Source: Saprospiraceae bacterium
GTDB taxonomy: Bacteria; Bacteroidota; Bacteroidia; Chitinophagales; Saprospiraceae
DNA length: 64,000 bases
Direction of reading: 5' to 3'
Assembly (NCBI GenBank): GCA_013001595.1
Contig: JABDMH010000056.1
Coordinates: 62,001-126,000 of the forward strand
The translations under genes and the position numbers were made by a program. Below are positions 52,979-62,988 of this stretch, one piece after another (within the stretch, counting starts at the first letter, position 1; every line of letters begins with the position of its first letter). Below the pieces are notes generated by a model that saw only the letters and a list, made by a program, of their open reading frames with translations, made no database searches and was not told the DNA's origin.

Positions 52979-53518
52979 TTGGACGAAGAAGCATTAATAA
53001 AGGGTTGTATCAGACAGGATGCTGCTTGTCAGAAACAGCTATTTCTTCAGTACAGTAAAAAAATGATGACTGTTTGTCTCAGATATGCAAGAAATCGTGC
53101 GGATGCTGAAGACATACTTCAGGATGGATTCGTGCGGTTATTTCAGAATCTGCACCAGTTCAAGTTCCAGGGTTCTTTCGAGGGTTGGGTTAGGCGCATT
53201 TTTGTAAATGCAGCCTTAAAGAAATATCAGGCCAAAAAATGGCAAAATGAACAGACGGATATTGAAGAAGTAAATGAGTCGAGTATTCAACCGGATATAG
53301 TATCAAGAATGTCGGAGCAGGAGATTTTAAACCTGGTCACAAAGCTGCCCGAGGGCTACAGGGTAGTCTTTAATATGTATGTTATAGAAGGATATGCGCA
53401 CAAGGAAATAGCCAAGGAATTGGGGATCAATGAGGCGACATCTAGGACACAGTTATTAAAAGCTAGGAAGCATTTGCAAACTCAGATTGATAAAATGATG
53501 AGTCTATATGAATCCTGA
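52979..53518 (+). CDS. ECF-type RNA polymerase sigma factor
   Basis: A 179-residue extracytoplasmic-function sigma factor. A TGA sits one codon upstream, so the TTG at 52979 is the first possible start. Region 2 is NRADAEDILQDGFVRLFQNL with the -10 recognition helices around it. Region 4 is GYRVVFNMYVIEGYAHKEIA to GINEATSRTQLLKARKHL. The stop overlaps the next gene by 11 nt, the classic position for its anti-sigma factor. Confidence 0.93.
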   Translation: MDEEALIKGCIRQDAACQKQLFLQYSKKMMTVCLRYARNRADAEDILQDGFVRLFQNLHQFKFQGSFEGWVRRIFVNAALKKYQAKKWQNEQTDIEEVNESSIQPDIVSRMSEQEILNLVTKLPEGYRVVFNMYVIEGYAHKEIAKELGINEATSRTQLLKARKHLQTQIDKMMSLYES

Positions 53519-54884
53519 GTCTACAGACAAGCTTTTTCGAGACAGGCTATATGACATGGAGTCTGAGGTATCTGATGCAATCTGGTCTCAAGTAGAGTCA
53601 AGACTAAAGACTCGTCCGAATCGTCGCTATTGGTTGATGCTTCTACTGCTCATCCCCTTGGCATTGGCATTACGGTATGCAGGACCCAATCTGCATACAT
53701 TCGTTGCAGAGGAGGTAGTAAAACCCGATGCATTTACCGCAACGTTGGCGGAGCCATCTTCTGATCATGGCCAAGTGCCTTTGGTAACAGATGAGGATGA
53801 AAAAGTGCTTGAAAGCACAACCAATGGATCTGTACCTGCATTAGAATTGCCTATTAAGTCGACTCAATCTGGTACTGTACCTCCAATAAAGGAGAAGTTT
53901 GCAGTGTTTGAGAGGCCATCAGATCAGTTGCAGCTCTCCCTGTCTAAAAGCGCCCTCCCAGTTGGAGATCGAAGACTGCCATCCGAATCCGAAAATCATC
54001 ATGAGGCTTTGCCTGTGGATCGTCTGGAGTTATATGATTTTCCATTGACTCAACAAATGCAGGAGGCAGTCCATCCTTTGACCCCGCTGGATCTTGTGAT
54101 CGGAAAAGCAAAGGATCCGAAACTTGATATTTGTCCCACATTTTCCTCTGAGAAAAAGCATTTGGTCCCATTCTTAGAGTTGGCTGTACAAGTTGGTCAA
54201 CCTATGCGCACTCTTGATGCAAGAAGCAGTGAATTTGAAGACTATCGACAGCTGCGGGAAAATACGGAGCGCACCCGTTTTGGCTTTGAAGTGCATGGAT
54301 TGGTGGGCTTAGAGCTGGGAAACCATTTGGAAGTAAAATCCGGTATTGGTTTTCGTCAAATCAATGAAGTTTTTGATTACATAGATGAGAATGCAAGTCG
54401 GCGGACAACTACTATAATCGTTGTAGACACCATTTTCAATTCAGGGATCCCAACGATTGTTTATGATACATCCGTGGTGCGTGAATACGGTCAACGCATC
54501 AAGCGCTCCAACAATCGGTTGCAATTTTTGGAAGTACCGATCATTGGAGGTTATCGTTTCAACATGGGAAGACACCGCATTCTCGTCTCTGGAGGAGTAG
54601 CCTTACAATTGGCTTTCAGTCAAAAAGGAGATGTGTTGGCGCCAGATGATGCCATAGTACCGCTCGACCAAAGTCAGTCGGACGCTTATCCCATATTTAA
54701 GCCTCGAGCTGCACTTGATATCCTCACCACCCTAGGGTATGCGTTTGAATTGAATGAGATCAATACCCTAACTGCGATGGCATCATTCAGGTGGCCAACG
54801 GCAGAGTTGACTCGATCAAGCTATCCACTCCTGCAGAAGTATACCAGCGTGAACCTCGGCTTAGCCATAAAACATAGATTTTAA
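53508..54884 (+). CDS. Anti-sigma-like protein fused to an outer-membrane barrel domain
   Basis: A 458-residue protein that begins within the sigma gene (11-nt overlap). Residues 1-39 form a short cytoplasmic segment (ESTDKLFRDRLYDMESEVSD) like the start of anti-sigma factors. One membrane helix follows at about 42-58 (WLMLLLLIPLALALRYA). Residues 60-215 are a low-complexity periplasmic linker. Residues 216-458 form a porin-type beta-barrel (VPFLELAVQVGQPM, EVKSGIGFRQINEVFD, PIIGGYRFNMG, SVNLGLAIKHRF ending in F). If translated as one protein, the helix would sit in the inner membrane and the barrel in the outer. It probably senses envelope state and restrains the ECF factor (inference). Confidence 0.8.
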   Translation: MNPESTDKLFRDRLYDMESEVSDAIWSQVESRLKTRPNRRYWLMLLLLIPLALALRYAGPNLHTFVAEEVVKPDAFTATLAEPSSDHGQVPLVTDEDEKVLESTTNGSVPALELPIKSTQSGTVPPIKEKFAVFERPSDQLQLSLSKSALPVGDRRLPSESENHHEALPVDRLELYDFPLTQQMQEAVHPLTPLDLVIGKAKDPKLDICPTFSSEKKHLVPFLELAVQVGQPMRTLDARSSEFEDYRQLRENTERTRFGFEVHGLVGLELGNHLEVKSGIGFRQINEVFDYIDENASRRTTTIIVVDTIFNSGIPTIVYDTSVVREYGQRIKRSNNRLQFLEVPIIGGYRFNMGRHRILVSGGVALQLAFSQKGDVLAPDDAIVPLDQSQSDAYPIFKPRAALDILTTLGYAFELNEINTLTAMASFRWPTAELTRSSYPLLQKYTSVNLGLAIKHRF

Positions 54885-55832
54885 ATGATTCGAGCACGAT
54901 ACGTATGGCTGTTTGTTGGTGTGGTACTTAGTACTCACATAGGATGCAAGAAGGAAATTGATCAGTTTGTGCCAGTGCAAGAGGCTGTGGATTTCGATTT
55001 TTCTTCAGAGTTTTCTGATATCAGGGATACGCTGGGATATAAAATTGAGGGAGACGACTGGAACATCGTATATACCCCCAAAGGCACTGCTTTTATCCTC
55101 AAACCTGGAATGTTTGAATTTACTGATGGCTCGTCGTGCTCATGCGAGACGGTTAATGTGCAGATCATTGAAGTGGCAGAGAAACGAGATTTGCTGCTTC
55201 ACAATACACCTACCGTGTCAGATAATGCGCTGCTCGCCACTGCTGGCGCCTATCATATTTCTGCCGCTTTTCAAGGTCGTCAATTGCAACTGATAGACTA
55301 TGAACAAATCTGCTTTGTACTACCGTCGAAAAAACTGGAAGAAGGAATGGAGCTATTCTATGGCTCCCAAAGCCGAAACCGTTTTAGCTGGACCCCGGCA
55401 TCTGTCATTTCGGGGTCTCAGTCCTATGTAAAAAAAGGGGAGTGGCTCATAGATTCTTCATGGATTGTCGGATACGAATGTTTTAGTGACAATATGGATT
55501 GGTTGGGTGTGCATAAGTTTATCAGTGATGGTACGGAAAACCAAACATGTGTCAAACTCAATGAATTTTTCACAGAAGACAACACAGTCATCTTTGCCAT
55601 CTTCAATGATCAAAAAGCGATGGTCCGGCTGGATTATGAGGCCAATAAAGGATTTTGTACCCAGAATCTCCCAGAAGGCTCGTCAGTTCGCTTTGTAGGA
55701 ATTGCCAAGAGAGACGACACCATCTACGACCTGGCGAATGAGACCGCTAGGATTAATGCCGACCATCTCCAAACCCTTTCATTCATGCCAGTGCCACTTA
55801 GCGATCTCAAGAGTTTTCTGCTGGCCCTATAG
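54885..55832 (+). CDS. Uncharacterised lipoprotein of the ECF operon
   Basis: A 315-residue protein directly abutting the barrel gene (stop and ATG adjacent). The signal peptide ends in a lipobox (STHIGC, about C21), followed by KKEIDQFVPV. The rest is beta-rich with a cysteine pair SCSCETV near residue 85. No family recognised. Third gene of the sigma operon, so probably part of the same envelope-sensing or response unit. Confidence 0.75.
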   Translation: MIRARYVWLFVGVVLSTHIGCKKEIDQFVPVQEAVDFDFSSEFSDIRDTLGYKIEGDDWNIVYTPKGTAFILKPGMFEFTDGSSCSCETVNVQIIEVAEKRDLLLHNTPTVSDNALLATAGAYHISAAFQGRQLQLIDYEQICFVLPSKKLEEGMELFYGSQSRNRFSWTPASVISGSQSYVKKGEWLIDSSWIVGYECFSDNMDWLGVHKFISDGTENQTCVKLNEFFTEDNTVIFAIFNDQKAMVRLDYEANKGFCTQNLPEGSSVRFVGIAKRDDTIYDLANETARINADHLQTLSFMPVPLSDLKSFLLAL

Positions 55833-55915
55833 TAAACTAAAGTAGACCTGGAGGGTATTACTTTATTCAATAAAATTCGGCCTTCCTATGCGGGTATTAG
55901 ACCAAAATTAAACCT

Positions 55916-55923
55916 TAGTTTTG
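55916..55923 (+). promoter_or_regulatory. Candidate -7 box (TAGTTTTG) of thrS
   Basis: Exact TAnnTTTG match 34 bases before the thrS ATG at 55950. No -33 match was seen at the expected distance. Confidence 0.4.
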
Positions 55924-55949
55924 CCTCTTCTTTGAAAAAAGTGAGTGGT

Positions 55950-57869
55950 ATGATCAATATTACATTTCCGGACGGTAATATCCGGCAGTACAAAGCAGGG
56001 AGTTCCGCCCTTGACATTGCTCGTTCTATTAGTGAGGGGCTGGCACGTAACGTGCTATCGGCAAAGATCAATGGTGAAGTATGGGATGCTACTAGATCCA
56101 TTGATCGAGACGCAGAGATAGAGCTATTGACCTGGAATGATCCTGATGGAAAAGCGACCTTTTGGCATTCAAGTGCACACCTTTTGGCAGAAGCAGTAGA
56201 AGATCTTTATCCAGAAACCAAATTCGGCATTGGGCCTGCGATTGAACAAGGTTTTTACTATGACCTTGATACGGGAGATCGGCAGATTATATTGGAAGAT
56301 CTGCAGCAAATTGAGGCTAAAATGAAAGAATTACAAAAGTCCAAATCATCGTATCAACGAAAAGAGATCTCAAAGGAAGAAGCCATTGCCTACTTCGCTG
56401 ACAAGCGGGATGAATACAAATTAGAACTGCTGGAAGACTTGGAAGATGGCACAATCACCTTTTACCAACAAGGTAACTTTATTGACCTTTGCAGGGGTCC
56501 GCACCTGCCCGATACAGCCAAAATAAAGGCAGTGAAACTCACCAATGTGGCAGGAGCATATTGGCGAGGTGATGAAGATCGCAAAATGATGACCAGGATC
56601 TATGGCATCACTTTTCCTAAACAGAAGGAATTGACAGCCTATCTCGAACTCGTGGAAGAGGCTAAGAAACGGGACCATAGGAAGCTTGGATCTGAATTGG
56701 AGCTTTTCATGTTTTCGGAAAGAGTGGGTGCTGGATTGCCGATATGGCTCCCCAAAGGGACGGCTCTGCGAACAAGGCTAGAAGACTTTTTGAAAGCGGA
56801 ACAGCTGAAACGAGGATATCAACCTGTCATAACACCACATATAGGCAAGAAGGAGCTTTATTTGACATCTGGTCATTATGAAAAATATGGGGCTGATAGT
56901 TTTCAACCCATTCACACACCACGAGAAGGGGAAAGCTTTCTATTAAAACCCATGAACTGTCCACACCACTGTGAAATATACGGACATCGGCCACATTCTT
57001 ACCGTGACCTACCGATTCGGATAGCTGAATTTGGCACGGTCTATAGGTACGAGCAGAGTGGAGAATTGCACGGCTTGACGCGAGTTCGTGGCTTTACTCA
57101 AGACGATGCTCATATCTTTTGTATGCCTGACCAACTAAAGGATGAGTTTCTAAATGTCCTCGATCTCACTATGCACGTCCTTAATAAATTGGGATTCGAT
57201 GATTACACTGCCCAGATATCACTTAGGGATAAGGAAGATCGAAGCAAGTACATTGGGTCAGATGAAAATTGGGAGAAGGCAGAACAAGCGATCATTGATG
57301 CAACCAGAGAGGCAGCATTAGAGACGGTAATAGAATATGGCGAAGCTGCCTTCTACGGCCCGAAGCTTGACTTCATGATTAAAGATGCCTTGCAGCGTAA
57401 ATGGCAGCTTGGCACCATTCAGGTAGACTACAATTTACCGGATCGATTTGAGCTGGAGTACATTGGTGCAGATAATGCCCCCCATAGGCCCGTGATGATT
57501 CATCGCGCACCCTTTGGTTCGATGGAGCGATTTATCGGTGTACTCATTGAGCATACTGGTGGCAAATTTCCCCTTTGGTTGACTCCAGAGCAGTATGCCA
57601 TTCTGCCGATTAGTGATCAGTACATCCCCTATGCAAAGGAAGTGCAAGCTCAATTGAATACAAACAACCTACGCGGTACGATCGACGATCGAACAGAGTC
57701 GATTGGTAGAAAAATTCGAGATACAGAACTGCGTAAAGTGCCCTTTATGCTGATCGTTGGTGAAAAGGAGCAAGATTCTCAAACTATATCTGTACGGAAG
57801 CAGGGTCAAGGTGACCAAGGATCTACGACCATTCAGCAATTTGTTGACTTGCTGTCGAATGCATTGTGA
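55950..57869 (+). CDS. thrS: Threonyl-tRNA synthetase
   Basis: Class II aminoacyl-tRNA synthetase. The frame is open from a TTG at 55932, but the ATG at 55950 begins the standard N-terminus [20 protein letters not shown] (TGS domain). The editing domain has [11 protein letters not shown], and a later zinc-cysteine site is seen in [10 protein letters not shown]. The catalytic core has [23 protein letters not shown] and [14 protein letters not shown] (motif 2), with [17 protein letters not shown] as motif 3. The C-terminal anticodon domain starts near [12 protein letters not shown]. About 639 residues, normal length. The L20, L35 and infC genes that often follow it are absent. Confidence 0.97.
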   Translation: MINITFPDGNIRQYKAGSSALDIARSISEGLARNVLSAKINGEVWDATRSIDRDAEIELLTWNDPDGKATFWHSSAHLLAEAVEDLYPETKFGIGPAIEQGFYYDLDTGDRQIILEDLQQIEAKMKELQKSKSSYQRKEISKEEAIAYFADKRDEYKLELLEDLEDGTITFYQQGNFIDLCRGPHLPDTAKIKAVKLTNVAGAYWRGDEDRKMMTRIYGITFPKQKELTAYLELVEEAKKRDHRKLGSELELFMFSERVGAGLPIWLPKGTALRTRLEDFLKAEQLKRGYQPVITPHIGKKELYLTSGHYEKYGADSFQPIHTPREGESFLLKPMNCPHHCEIYGHRPHSYRDLPIRIAEFGTVYRYEQSGELHGLTRVRGFTQDDAHIFCMPDQLKDEFLNVLDLTMHVLNKLGFDDYTAQISLRDKEDRSKYIGSDENWEKAEQAIIDATREAALETVIEYGEAAFYGPKLDFMIKDALQRKWQLGTIQVDYNLPDRFELEYIGADNAPHRPVMIHRAPFGSMERFIGVLIEHTGGKFPLWLTPEQYAILPISDQYIPYAKEVQAQLNTNNLRGTIDDRTESIGRKIRDTELRKVPFMLIVGEKEQDSQTISVRKQGQGDQGSTTIQQFVDLLSNAL

Positions 57870-58218
57870 CTTAGGAATTCAATGATTAATAAGCATTAGC
57901 GCGAATTTAGGCAATCAAGAGTGTTCTTCCTCCAGATCTGCAATTCACTTCCTTAAGTACAACGTAGAGGATTTCCGATTCTGCAGATCGTTGAAATATT
58001 ATCTTCCAAAATCTCTGTGATTTCGGCATCTTCAACATTTTCGTACTATAACTAGATAAATACAAATTTCATCCACGTAAGGCTTGGGAAGCCTTACAAC
58101 AAATATTTCAGTATACATCGATATCACAAAACAATTACTGTTGGCATGAACTTTGTTATGACAAAACTAGTGGTTTTATATGCAAACTTGTCTTAGGAGA
58201 TTTAAAACCCAAGTGAAT
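57870..58218. other. Intergenic region (349 bp) with a perfect inverted repeat
   Basis: AT-rich gap between thrS and the secreted unknown. It contains the 9-bp perfect inverted repeat at 58077-58097. No ORF or T-tract terminator was recognised. Confidence 0.45.
58077..58097. repeat. Perfect 9-bp hairpin
   Basis: GTAAGGCTT and AAGCCTTAC flank a GGG loop. There is no T run on the plus side; on the minus side the sequence is also not T-rich. It may be an operator or a 5' leader hairpin of the downstream gene. Confidence 0.45.
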
Positions 58219-58857
58219 ATGAAAACTGTTTATGCCCTTTGTGTGTATTTAGCTTGCCTTGATGCCTCATTTCTTGCACAAAATACCATCTCGCCTCAAG
58301 GAGATCGAAAGGTTTCCCATCAGACAGCGATAGCCACTTTTAATGATGGAAGCGTACAAGAAGTTTATGTCCAGTTTTTTTATTCGCAACAAGATTCTCT
58401 CGTAGTCTTTAGTGGTGCTGGAACCAATGTATTTCAACTTTCTGCGGGCAATAATGGTGATGAGAGAATTCCATTTGATCCAGGAAAGTTTAAGTCACTT
58501 GTATTCGCAGAAAGGGTCTTTGAATCCCATGCAATTAAGATACCTGGAGTAGAAAGGGGGCTGATGTACTTCTTTGAGAAATTTTACTCAACACCTGTAT
58601 TGGAATTGTTCGAATTTCATTCGAATTATCATAATAATCCTATTGTAACATTTTTTGTCAAACTTATTGACAGCCCTTTTCTTTTCAGACTCGTGTCCCA
58701 TGGTGATGACATTACATTCATGCCACTAGTTGTAACTACGCTTGACCATATTGACGGAATGGAATTTCGCAATAGGGCACACGGGACGCGAGACGATCTA
58801 GTAAATTATGCTGAAAGAATTTCGAATGATGAATTGGATTTATTATCAGCATATTGA
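58219..58857 (+). CDS. Secreted protein of unknown function
   Basis: About 212 residues from the ATG at 58219, which begins a signal peptide (KTVYALCVYLACLDASFLAQ); an upstream ATG at 58180 would add 13 basic residues. The mature part is alpha/beta with VQEVYVQFFYSQQDSLVVFS, KFKSLVFAERVFES and a long YFFEKFYSTPVLELFEFHSN. No domain or cysteine pattern is recognised. It stands alone, with about 800 bases of noncoding DNA after it. Confidence 0.55.
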   Translation: MKTVYALCVYLACLDASFLAQNTISPQGDRKVSHQTAIATFNDGSVQEVYVQFFYSQQDSLVVFSGAGTNVFQLSAGNNGDERIPFDPGKFKSLVFAERVFESHAIKIPGVERGLMYFFEKFYSTPVLELFEFHSNYHNNPIVTFFVKLIDSPFLFRLVSHGDDITFMPLVVTTLDHIDGMEFRNRAHGTRDDLVNYAERISNDELDLLSAY

Positions 58858-59655
58858 ACGTTATTTAATTTAGGGGATATATACCACATTTACTCTACAC
58901 CTAAATCCTGACGAAACGATTGAGTGAGGTCAAATGGAAGTAACAACAAACCCGTTGTAGCCCTTTTTTGATATGTGGCATATGGTGATCTGATCGCACT
59001 TTCATCTGAAATGGACTGGCCGATTCAATGTGGAAGAATCAACGAAAATTGACATTAATAAAGAATCGGTAGTGAGTCCAATTAAATTTCAAGCGCAGAT
59101 CTATTGGTAATGTCGAATTCGTATGGTAATATCCAACCGATTTTCTACAAATCACAACTGATCTTGGCTGAGATCATTACGGTTGTCTAATTCATAATAA
59201 AGAGAAATATTATAGGTCTGTCCATTAATTGGATTCAGGTGTTAAACACATCTCGTATACTCTGTACTAGCATTTTTATCCTGGCCGAATATATTAATAT
59301 AAAATGGCCCAGATCAGAATCTTTCTGTCTTTGCAAGGTAAGTATTGTTTTCATACCCTCAGTTGTAGTGGATGCAAGTGTGCATATTTTTATTACTGTG
59401 GTAAAATTGTTAAAATATGTTCTAATACTCCATCATATTGATTTAGTTGGAATTGGAATAACGATAACTATCTGGGATCAGTAATTTTTATTTTGCAAAA
59501 ATCTACAAAAAGAATGAGTGGGTATTGGATGATTCACATTTTTAAATTGTGAGAAATGTAACTATAACATTACCCTATGATTTGTTATTTGTGGAGAACA
59601 TTACTTAAGTCGTATTAACACGTTACGACTCTACTTTACATACTGTTACACATAG
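58858..59655. other. AT-rich intergenic region (798 bp) before a pseudogene
   Basis: No coding frame holds up. An 81-codon ORF (59239-59484) is hydrophobic and unlike known proteins. Given the broken HYR gene after it, this stretch may be the decayed 5' part of that gene or former regulatory DNA. Confidence 0.45.
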
Positions 59656-60610
59656 TCTTGGAACGTTACTCGTAGTTTTGTTGCCAATGTACCAGTTGGG
59701 TCTACAATAATAGGGATCGAAGTAAGGATTCAATGGGCAAATTGTGGGGGTAGCAGTGAAGACTTACCGATGGAACGGCAATTGGAAATGCCACCTGGCC
59801 ATTGAACTGCTTCTGTGGTACCTGTACCATGACCTCTGTGTCACAGACATATTGTGGCAATGGGTTTTGCCCTTCAATTTTGGGTCAGCAACGAATACAT
59901 TGACGATAGTTCTGAAGGGACAATTTGTATTGATCGAGCCTCGGTAATTGTGTCCTATTGTACTGCATACACAGATCCAATGGCCATGTGTCAAAATGCT
60001 ACTGTTCAGCTGAGCGGAGCAGGGACCGCTTCAATTACGCCTGCCATGGTGGATGGCGGTAGTACTGCCGATTGTGGCATCCAGTCTTTGTCTGTTTCAC
60101 CCAATACGTTTACCTGTGGTGACCTTGGTCCCAATAGAGTTACCCTGACGGTAACAGATGTTAATGGCAATATGAATTCTTGTATGGCCACAGTAACTGT
60201 AGAAGATAATCGTAGCACCTACGATCAGTTGTCCTTCGAACATCACAGTGAACTCAGATCCGGGGCTGTGCAGCGCAGTGATGACCTACACCGTACCAAT
60301 AGGCACTAACAATTGTCCAGGATCCATGACTACCCAAACGACTGGGCTAGCATCAGGTACATCCTTTCTGGTAGGAACGACGACCAACATATTTGTGGTG
60401 ACGGACGCTGCGGGTAATACAGCAACCTGTTCCTTTGATATAACGTTAGCCGACAATGAAGCACCAATGGCAATCTGTCAGGCGGTGACGGTACAGCTGG
60501 ATGTTGCGGGAGCGGCAACAGTGACGGCCGCACAAGTAGACAATGGCTCTAGCGATAATTGTGGTATTGCGAGTTTGGCAGTGAGTCCGAGCAAATGCGC
60601 CAGTACATAG
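59656..60610 (+). pseudogene. Frameshifted HYR-domain surface protein remnant
   Basis: A once-continuous secreted protein can be followed through three frames. Frame 1 gives SFVANVPVGSTIIGIEVRIQ to about 59768. Frame 3 gives DGTAIGNATWPLNCFCGTC to about 59862. Frame 1 resumes with SNEYIDDSSEGTICI and a HYR-like repeat ending TVTVEDN at 60210. One extra base (C at 60211) then shifts to frame 2, where VAPTISCPSNITVNSDPG continues a standard HYR domain, followed by NEAPMAICQAVTVQLD and SSDNCGIASLAVSPS, and stops at 60608. HYR repeats are usually found in large T9SS-exported proteins; no start, signal or sorting domain is left here. Confidence 0.75.
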
Positions 60611-60691
60611 GTTGATTTCAGCTATTAGTTCGCTAGACCTGGCGTAAATACTGCGAAAAGAAATTTGCAGGATTTCACCTATATTTGAAGG

Positions 60692-60949
60692 ATGCAGAGT
60701 ATTCTTAAGAAGCTGGATAGACTAGAAGACAAGGTTAAAGAACTTAGTCAGAAGGCAGAGTATCTACGCAAGGAGAATATGATGCTGATTGAAGAAAACG
60801 TTAAGATCAAGAAAGAAGCGGAGCGGACTAGAGAGAAAGAGGTAAGAGAGGGGACGCTGATTCAAATGGATGTTGATCAGTGTAAGAAGGATCTCAACAA
60901 GTATATCGGCGAGGTCGAGCATTGTATTGAGATTATCAATAGTATGTAG
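60692..60949 (+). CDS. Small coiled-coil protein upstream of zapA
   Basis: An 85-residue, almost entirely helical, charged protein: ILKKLDRLEDKVKELSQKAE followed by heptads to IEIINSM. No signal peptide. It ends 3 nt before zapA. Small coiled-coil genes in front of zapA are common in this phylum; by analogy with ZapB it may help ZapA bundle FtsZ filaments (inference). Confidence 0.75.
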   Translation: MQSILKKLDRLEDKVKELSQKAEYLRKENMMLIEENVKIKKEAERTREKEVREGTLIQMDVDQCKKDLNKYIGEVEHCIEIINSM

Positions 60950-60952
60950 CGT

Positions 60953-61243
60953 ATGGAGGAAGAGACAAAAAGTATGACCGTAAATATTGCGGGAAGGTCA
61001 TACCCGCTGAGAGTGAAGGAAGATGATAAGGTGTCTATTCAACAGGTAGTTGATGACATCAATGAAAAGGTCAAAGATTTTCAACTGACTTACATCAACA
61101 AAGATAAGCAGGACTGTTTGGCCATGGCACTACTCACTTATGCGGTAGACTATAATAAGATCAAGCAGGACAATGATGTGTCCGAAAAAGTAAACCAGAA
61201 GGTTGATCATTTAGAATCGATGATTGACGAGATCATTAAGTAA
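60953..61243 (+). CDS. zapA: Cell division protein ZapA
   Basis: A 96-residue FtsZ-ring stabiliser. The beta-hairpin SMTVNIAGRSYPLRVKEDD and the long C-terminal helix (INEKVKDFQ to LESMIDEIIK) match the ZapA fold. MALLTYAVDYNKIK is the conserved helix. Followed by a terminator and rny, an arrangement typical of Bacteroidota. Confidence 0.9.
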   Translation: MEEETKSMTVNIAGRSYPLRVKEDDKVSIQQVVDDINEKVKDFQLTYINKDKQDCLAMALLTYAVDYNKIKQDNDVSEKVNQKVDHLESMIDEIIK

Positions 61244-61275
61244 GTTCCATCCTACTCCGCTTCTACCTTATTTGT

Positions 61276-61304
61276 ATAGACAGATTCAATGCTGTCTATT
61301 TTTT
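61276..61304 (+). terminator. Intrinsic terminator between zapA and rny
   Basis: ATAGACAG (61276-61283) pairs exactly with CTGTCTAT (61292-61299) around an 8-nt loop, followed by a run of T's to 61304. It ends the coiled-coil/zapA transcript; some read-through to rny, 23 bases on, is possible. Confidence 0.75.
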
Positions 61305-61326
61305 GAACTAATAAATAGCATACCTT

Positions 61327-62988
61327 ATGGAGTTGCTCTTAAACGGAGTCATCGGTTTAATTATTGGAGGAGTATTGGGTCTGATCGGTGTTGGACTTTT
61401 CCTTAGGAGAAATCAGCAAAATAAGACCGAAGAAACCAACAAGAAAGCCGATCTAGTCATTCAAGAAGCACGGCTTACAGCCAAGAGAATGATCGATGAA
61501 GCTGAAACGAAAGCTGAAAAGGTCATCTCAAAGGCAGAAGGTAAGAATGAAAGTATCAAGCAGCAGAAGATACAAGAAGCCAAGGAGAAATTCGCTAAAC
61601 TCAAAGCCGACTATGAGGAACGGAAAAGCCAGCATCGCATTGAGATGAGGGAGCGCGAATTGGTGGTGGTTGAGAAGGAAAAGGCGCTTCAGAGTGAGGT
61701 TGATGTATTTCAAGAAAAAGTTGACCAGGTAGAACAGCAAGAGGCTGAAATTAGGACCATTCGAGATAATCTAGACAAGCAGTTTAAGATAGTGGCAAAG
61801 CGCAAAGAGGAACTTGCTGAGGCCAACGAACAACGCATAAAGGAGTTTGAAAATATCGCTAAACTCTCAGAAGCAGAAGCCAAAGAAAAGTTGCTGGAGG
61901 CTGTCAAAGCTAAGTCGGAAAATGATGCGATGTCGCTCATCAAGGAGACGATAGAACAGGCGAAGATCGATGCGAATAAGGAAGCCAAAAAGATTGTGGT
62001 TCAGTCGATTCAGCGTATGTGTGCAGAGTACACGATAGAAAATACGGTGACGGTGTTCAACCTAGATTCTGACGACATTAAGGGGCAGATCATTGGTAGA
62101 GAGGGTCGAAACATTAGGGCGCTTGAAGCTGCAACCGGTGCAGAAATTGTGGTAGATGATACCCCCGAGGCCATTGTCATTTCCAGCTTCGATCCCATTA
62201 GGAGAGAGCTTTGTAGGCTTTCCTTAAAACGCTTAGTAGCGGATGGTCGCATTCACCCAGCACGCATCGAAGAGGTTGTGGGTAAAACCAGAAAGCAACT
62301 GGAGGAGCAAATTGTGGAAATAGGAGAACGTACAGTTATTGAGCTCGATGTGCATGGCCTCAATCCAGCCCTGGTACGTATGGTAGGAAGAATGCGATTT
62401 AGATCTTCCTATGGACAAAACTTATTAAAACATAGTATTGAAACTGCTAATTTATGTGCCATCATGGCTGCCGAATTGGGGCTCAGTCGCAAGCAGACCA
62501 AATTGGCTAAAAGAGCAGGACTCCTCCACGACCTCGGCAAGGTGGCAGAGGAAGAAACCGAACTCTCTCATGCCATCCTAGGTATGGAAATGTGTGAAAA
62601 ATATAAAGAACATCCAGCAGTCTGTAATGCCGTAGGGGCTCATCATGATGAAGTGGAGATGAACAACATCATCTCACCGATTGTCCAGGCATGCGATGCC
62701 ATTTCTGGTGCACGACCAGGTGCCAGGAGAGAAATCTTAGAGAGTTATCTTAAGCGCATTGGAGAGCTTGAAGAACTGGCCATGAGTTATGATGGTGTGC
62801 AAAAAGCCTTTGCCATGCAAGCTGGCCGAGAACTTCGGGTAATCGTCGAAAGTGAGAAGGTATCGGATGCTTATGCTGATGATTTGAGCTTCATGATCTC
62901 ACAGAAGATTCAAGATGAGATGCAATATCCCGGCCAGATTAAAGTAACTGTCATAAGAGAAAAGCGAGCAGTCTCAGTGGCAAAATAG
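61327..62988 (+). CDS. rny: Ribonuclease Y
   Basis: Membrane-anchored endoribonuclease starting mRNA decay. A single helix ([20 protein letters not shown], about residues 3-25) is followed by a long charged coiled coil (about 40-215). The KH RNA-binding domain contains [20 protein letters not shown]. The HD domain has [16 protein letters not shown] and [11 protein letters not shown]. At 553 residues it is slightly longer than the B. subtilis enzyme, mainly in the coiled coil. It converges on pheT with adjacent stop codons and no spacer. Confidence 0.96.
   Translation: MELLLNGVIGLIIGGVLGLIGVGLFLRRNQQNKTEETNKKADLVIQEARLTAKRMIDEAETKAEKVISKAEGKNESIKQQKIQEAKEKFAKLKADYEERKSQHRIEMRERELVVVEKEKALQSEVDVFQEKVDQVEQQEAEIRTIRDNLDKQFKIVAKRKEELAEANEQRIKEFENIAKLSEAEAKEKLLEAVKAKSENDAMSLIKETIEQAKIDANKEAKKIVVQSIQRMCAEYTIENTVTVFNLDSDDIKGQIIGREGRNIRALEAATGAEIVVDDTPEAIVISSFDPIRRELCRLSLKRLVADGRIHPARIEEVVGKTRKQLEEQIVEIGERTVIELDVHGLNPALVRMVGRMRFRSSYGQNLLKHSIETANLCAIMAAELGLSRKQTKLAKRAGLLHDLGKVAEEETELSHAILGMEMCEKYKEHPAVCNAVGAHHDEVEMNNIISPIVQACDAISGARPGARREILESYLKRIGELEELAMSYDGVQKAFAMQAGRELRVIVESEKVSDAYADDLSFMISQKIQDEMQYPGQIKVTVIREKRAVSVAK

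Noticed and set aside
59239-59484. 81-codon hydrophobic ORF
   Set aside because: AT-rich low-complexity translation in a region of decay; no start context or family resemblance.
61244-61326. 6S RNA between zapA and rny, by analogy with gammaproteobacteria
   Set aside because: The gap is only 83 bases and is explained by a simple terminator hairpin. It is too short for 6S RNA.
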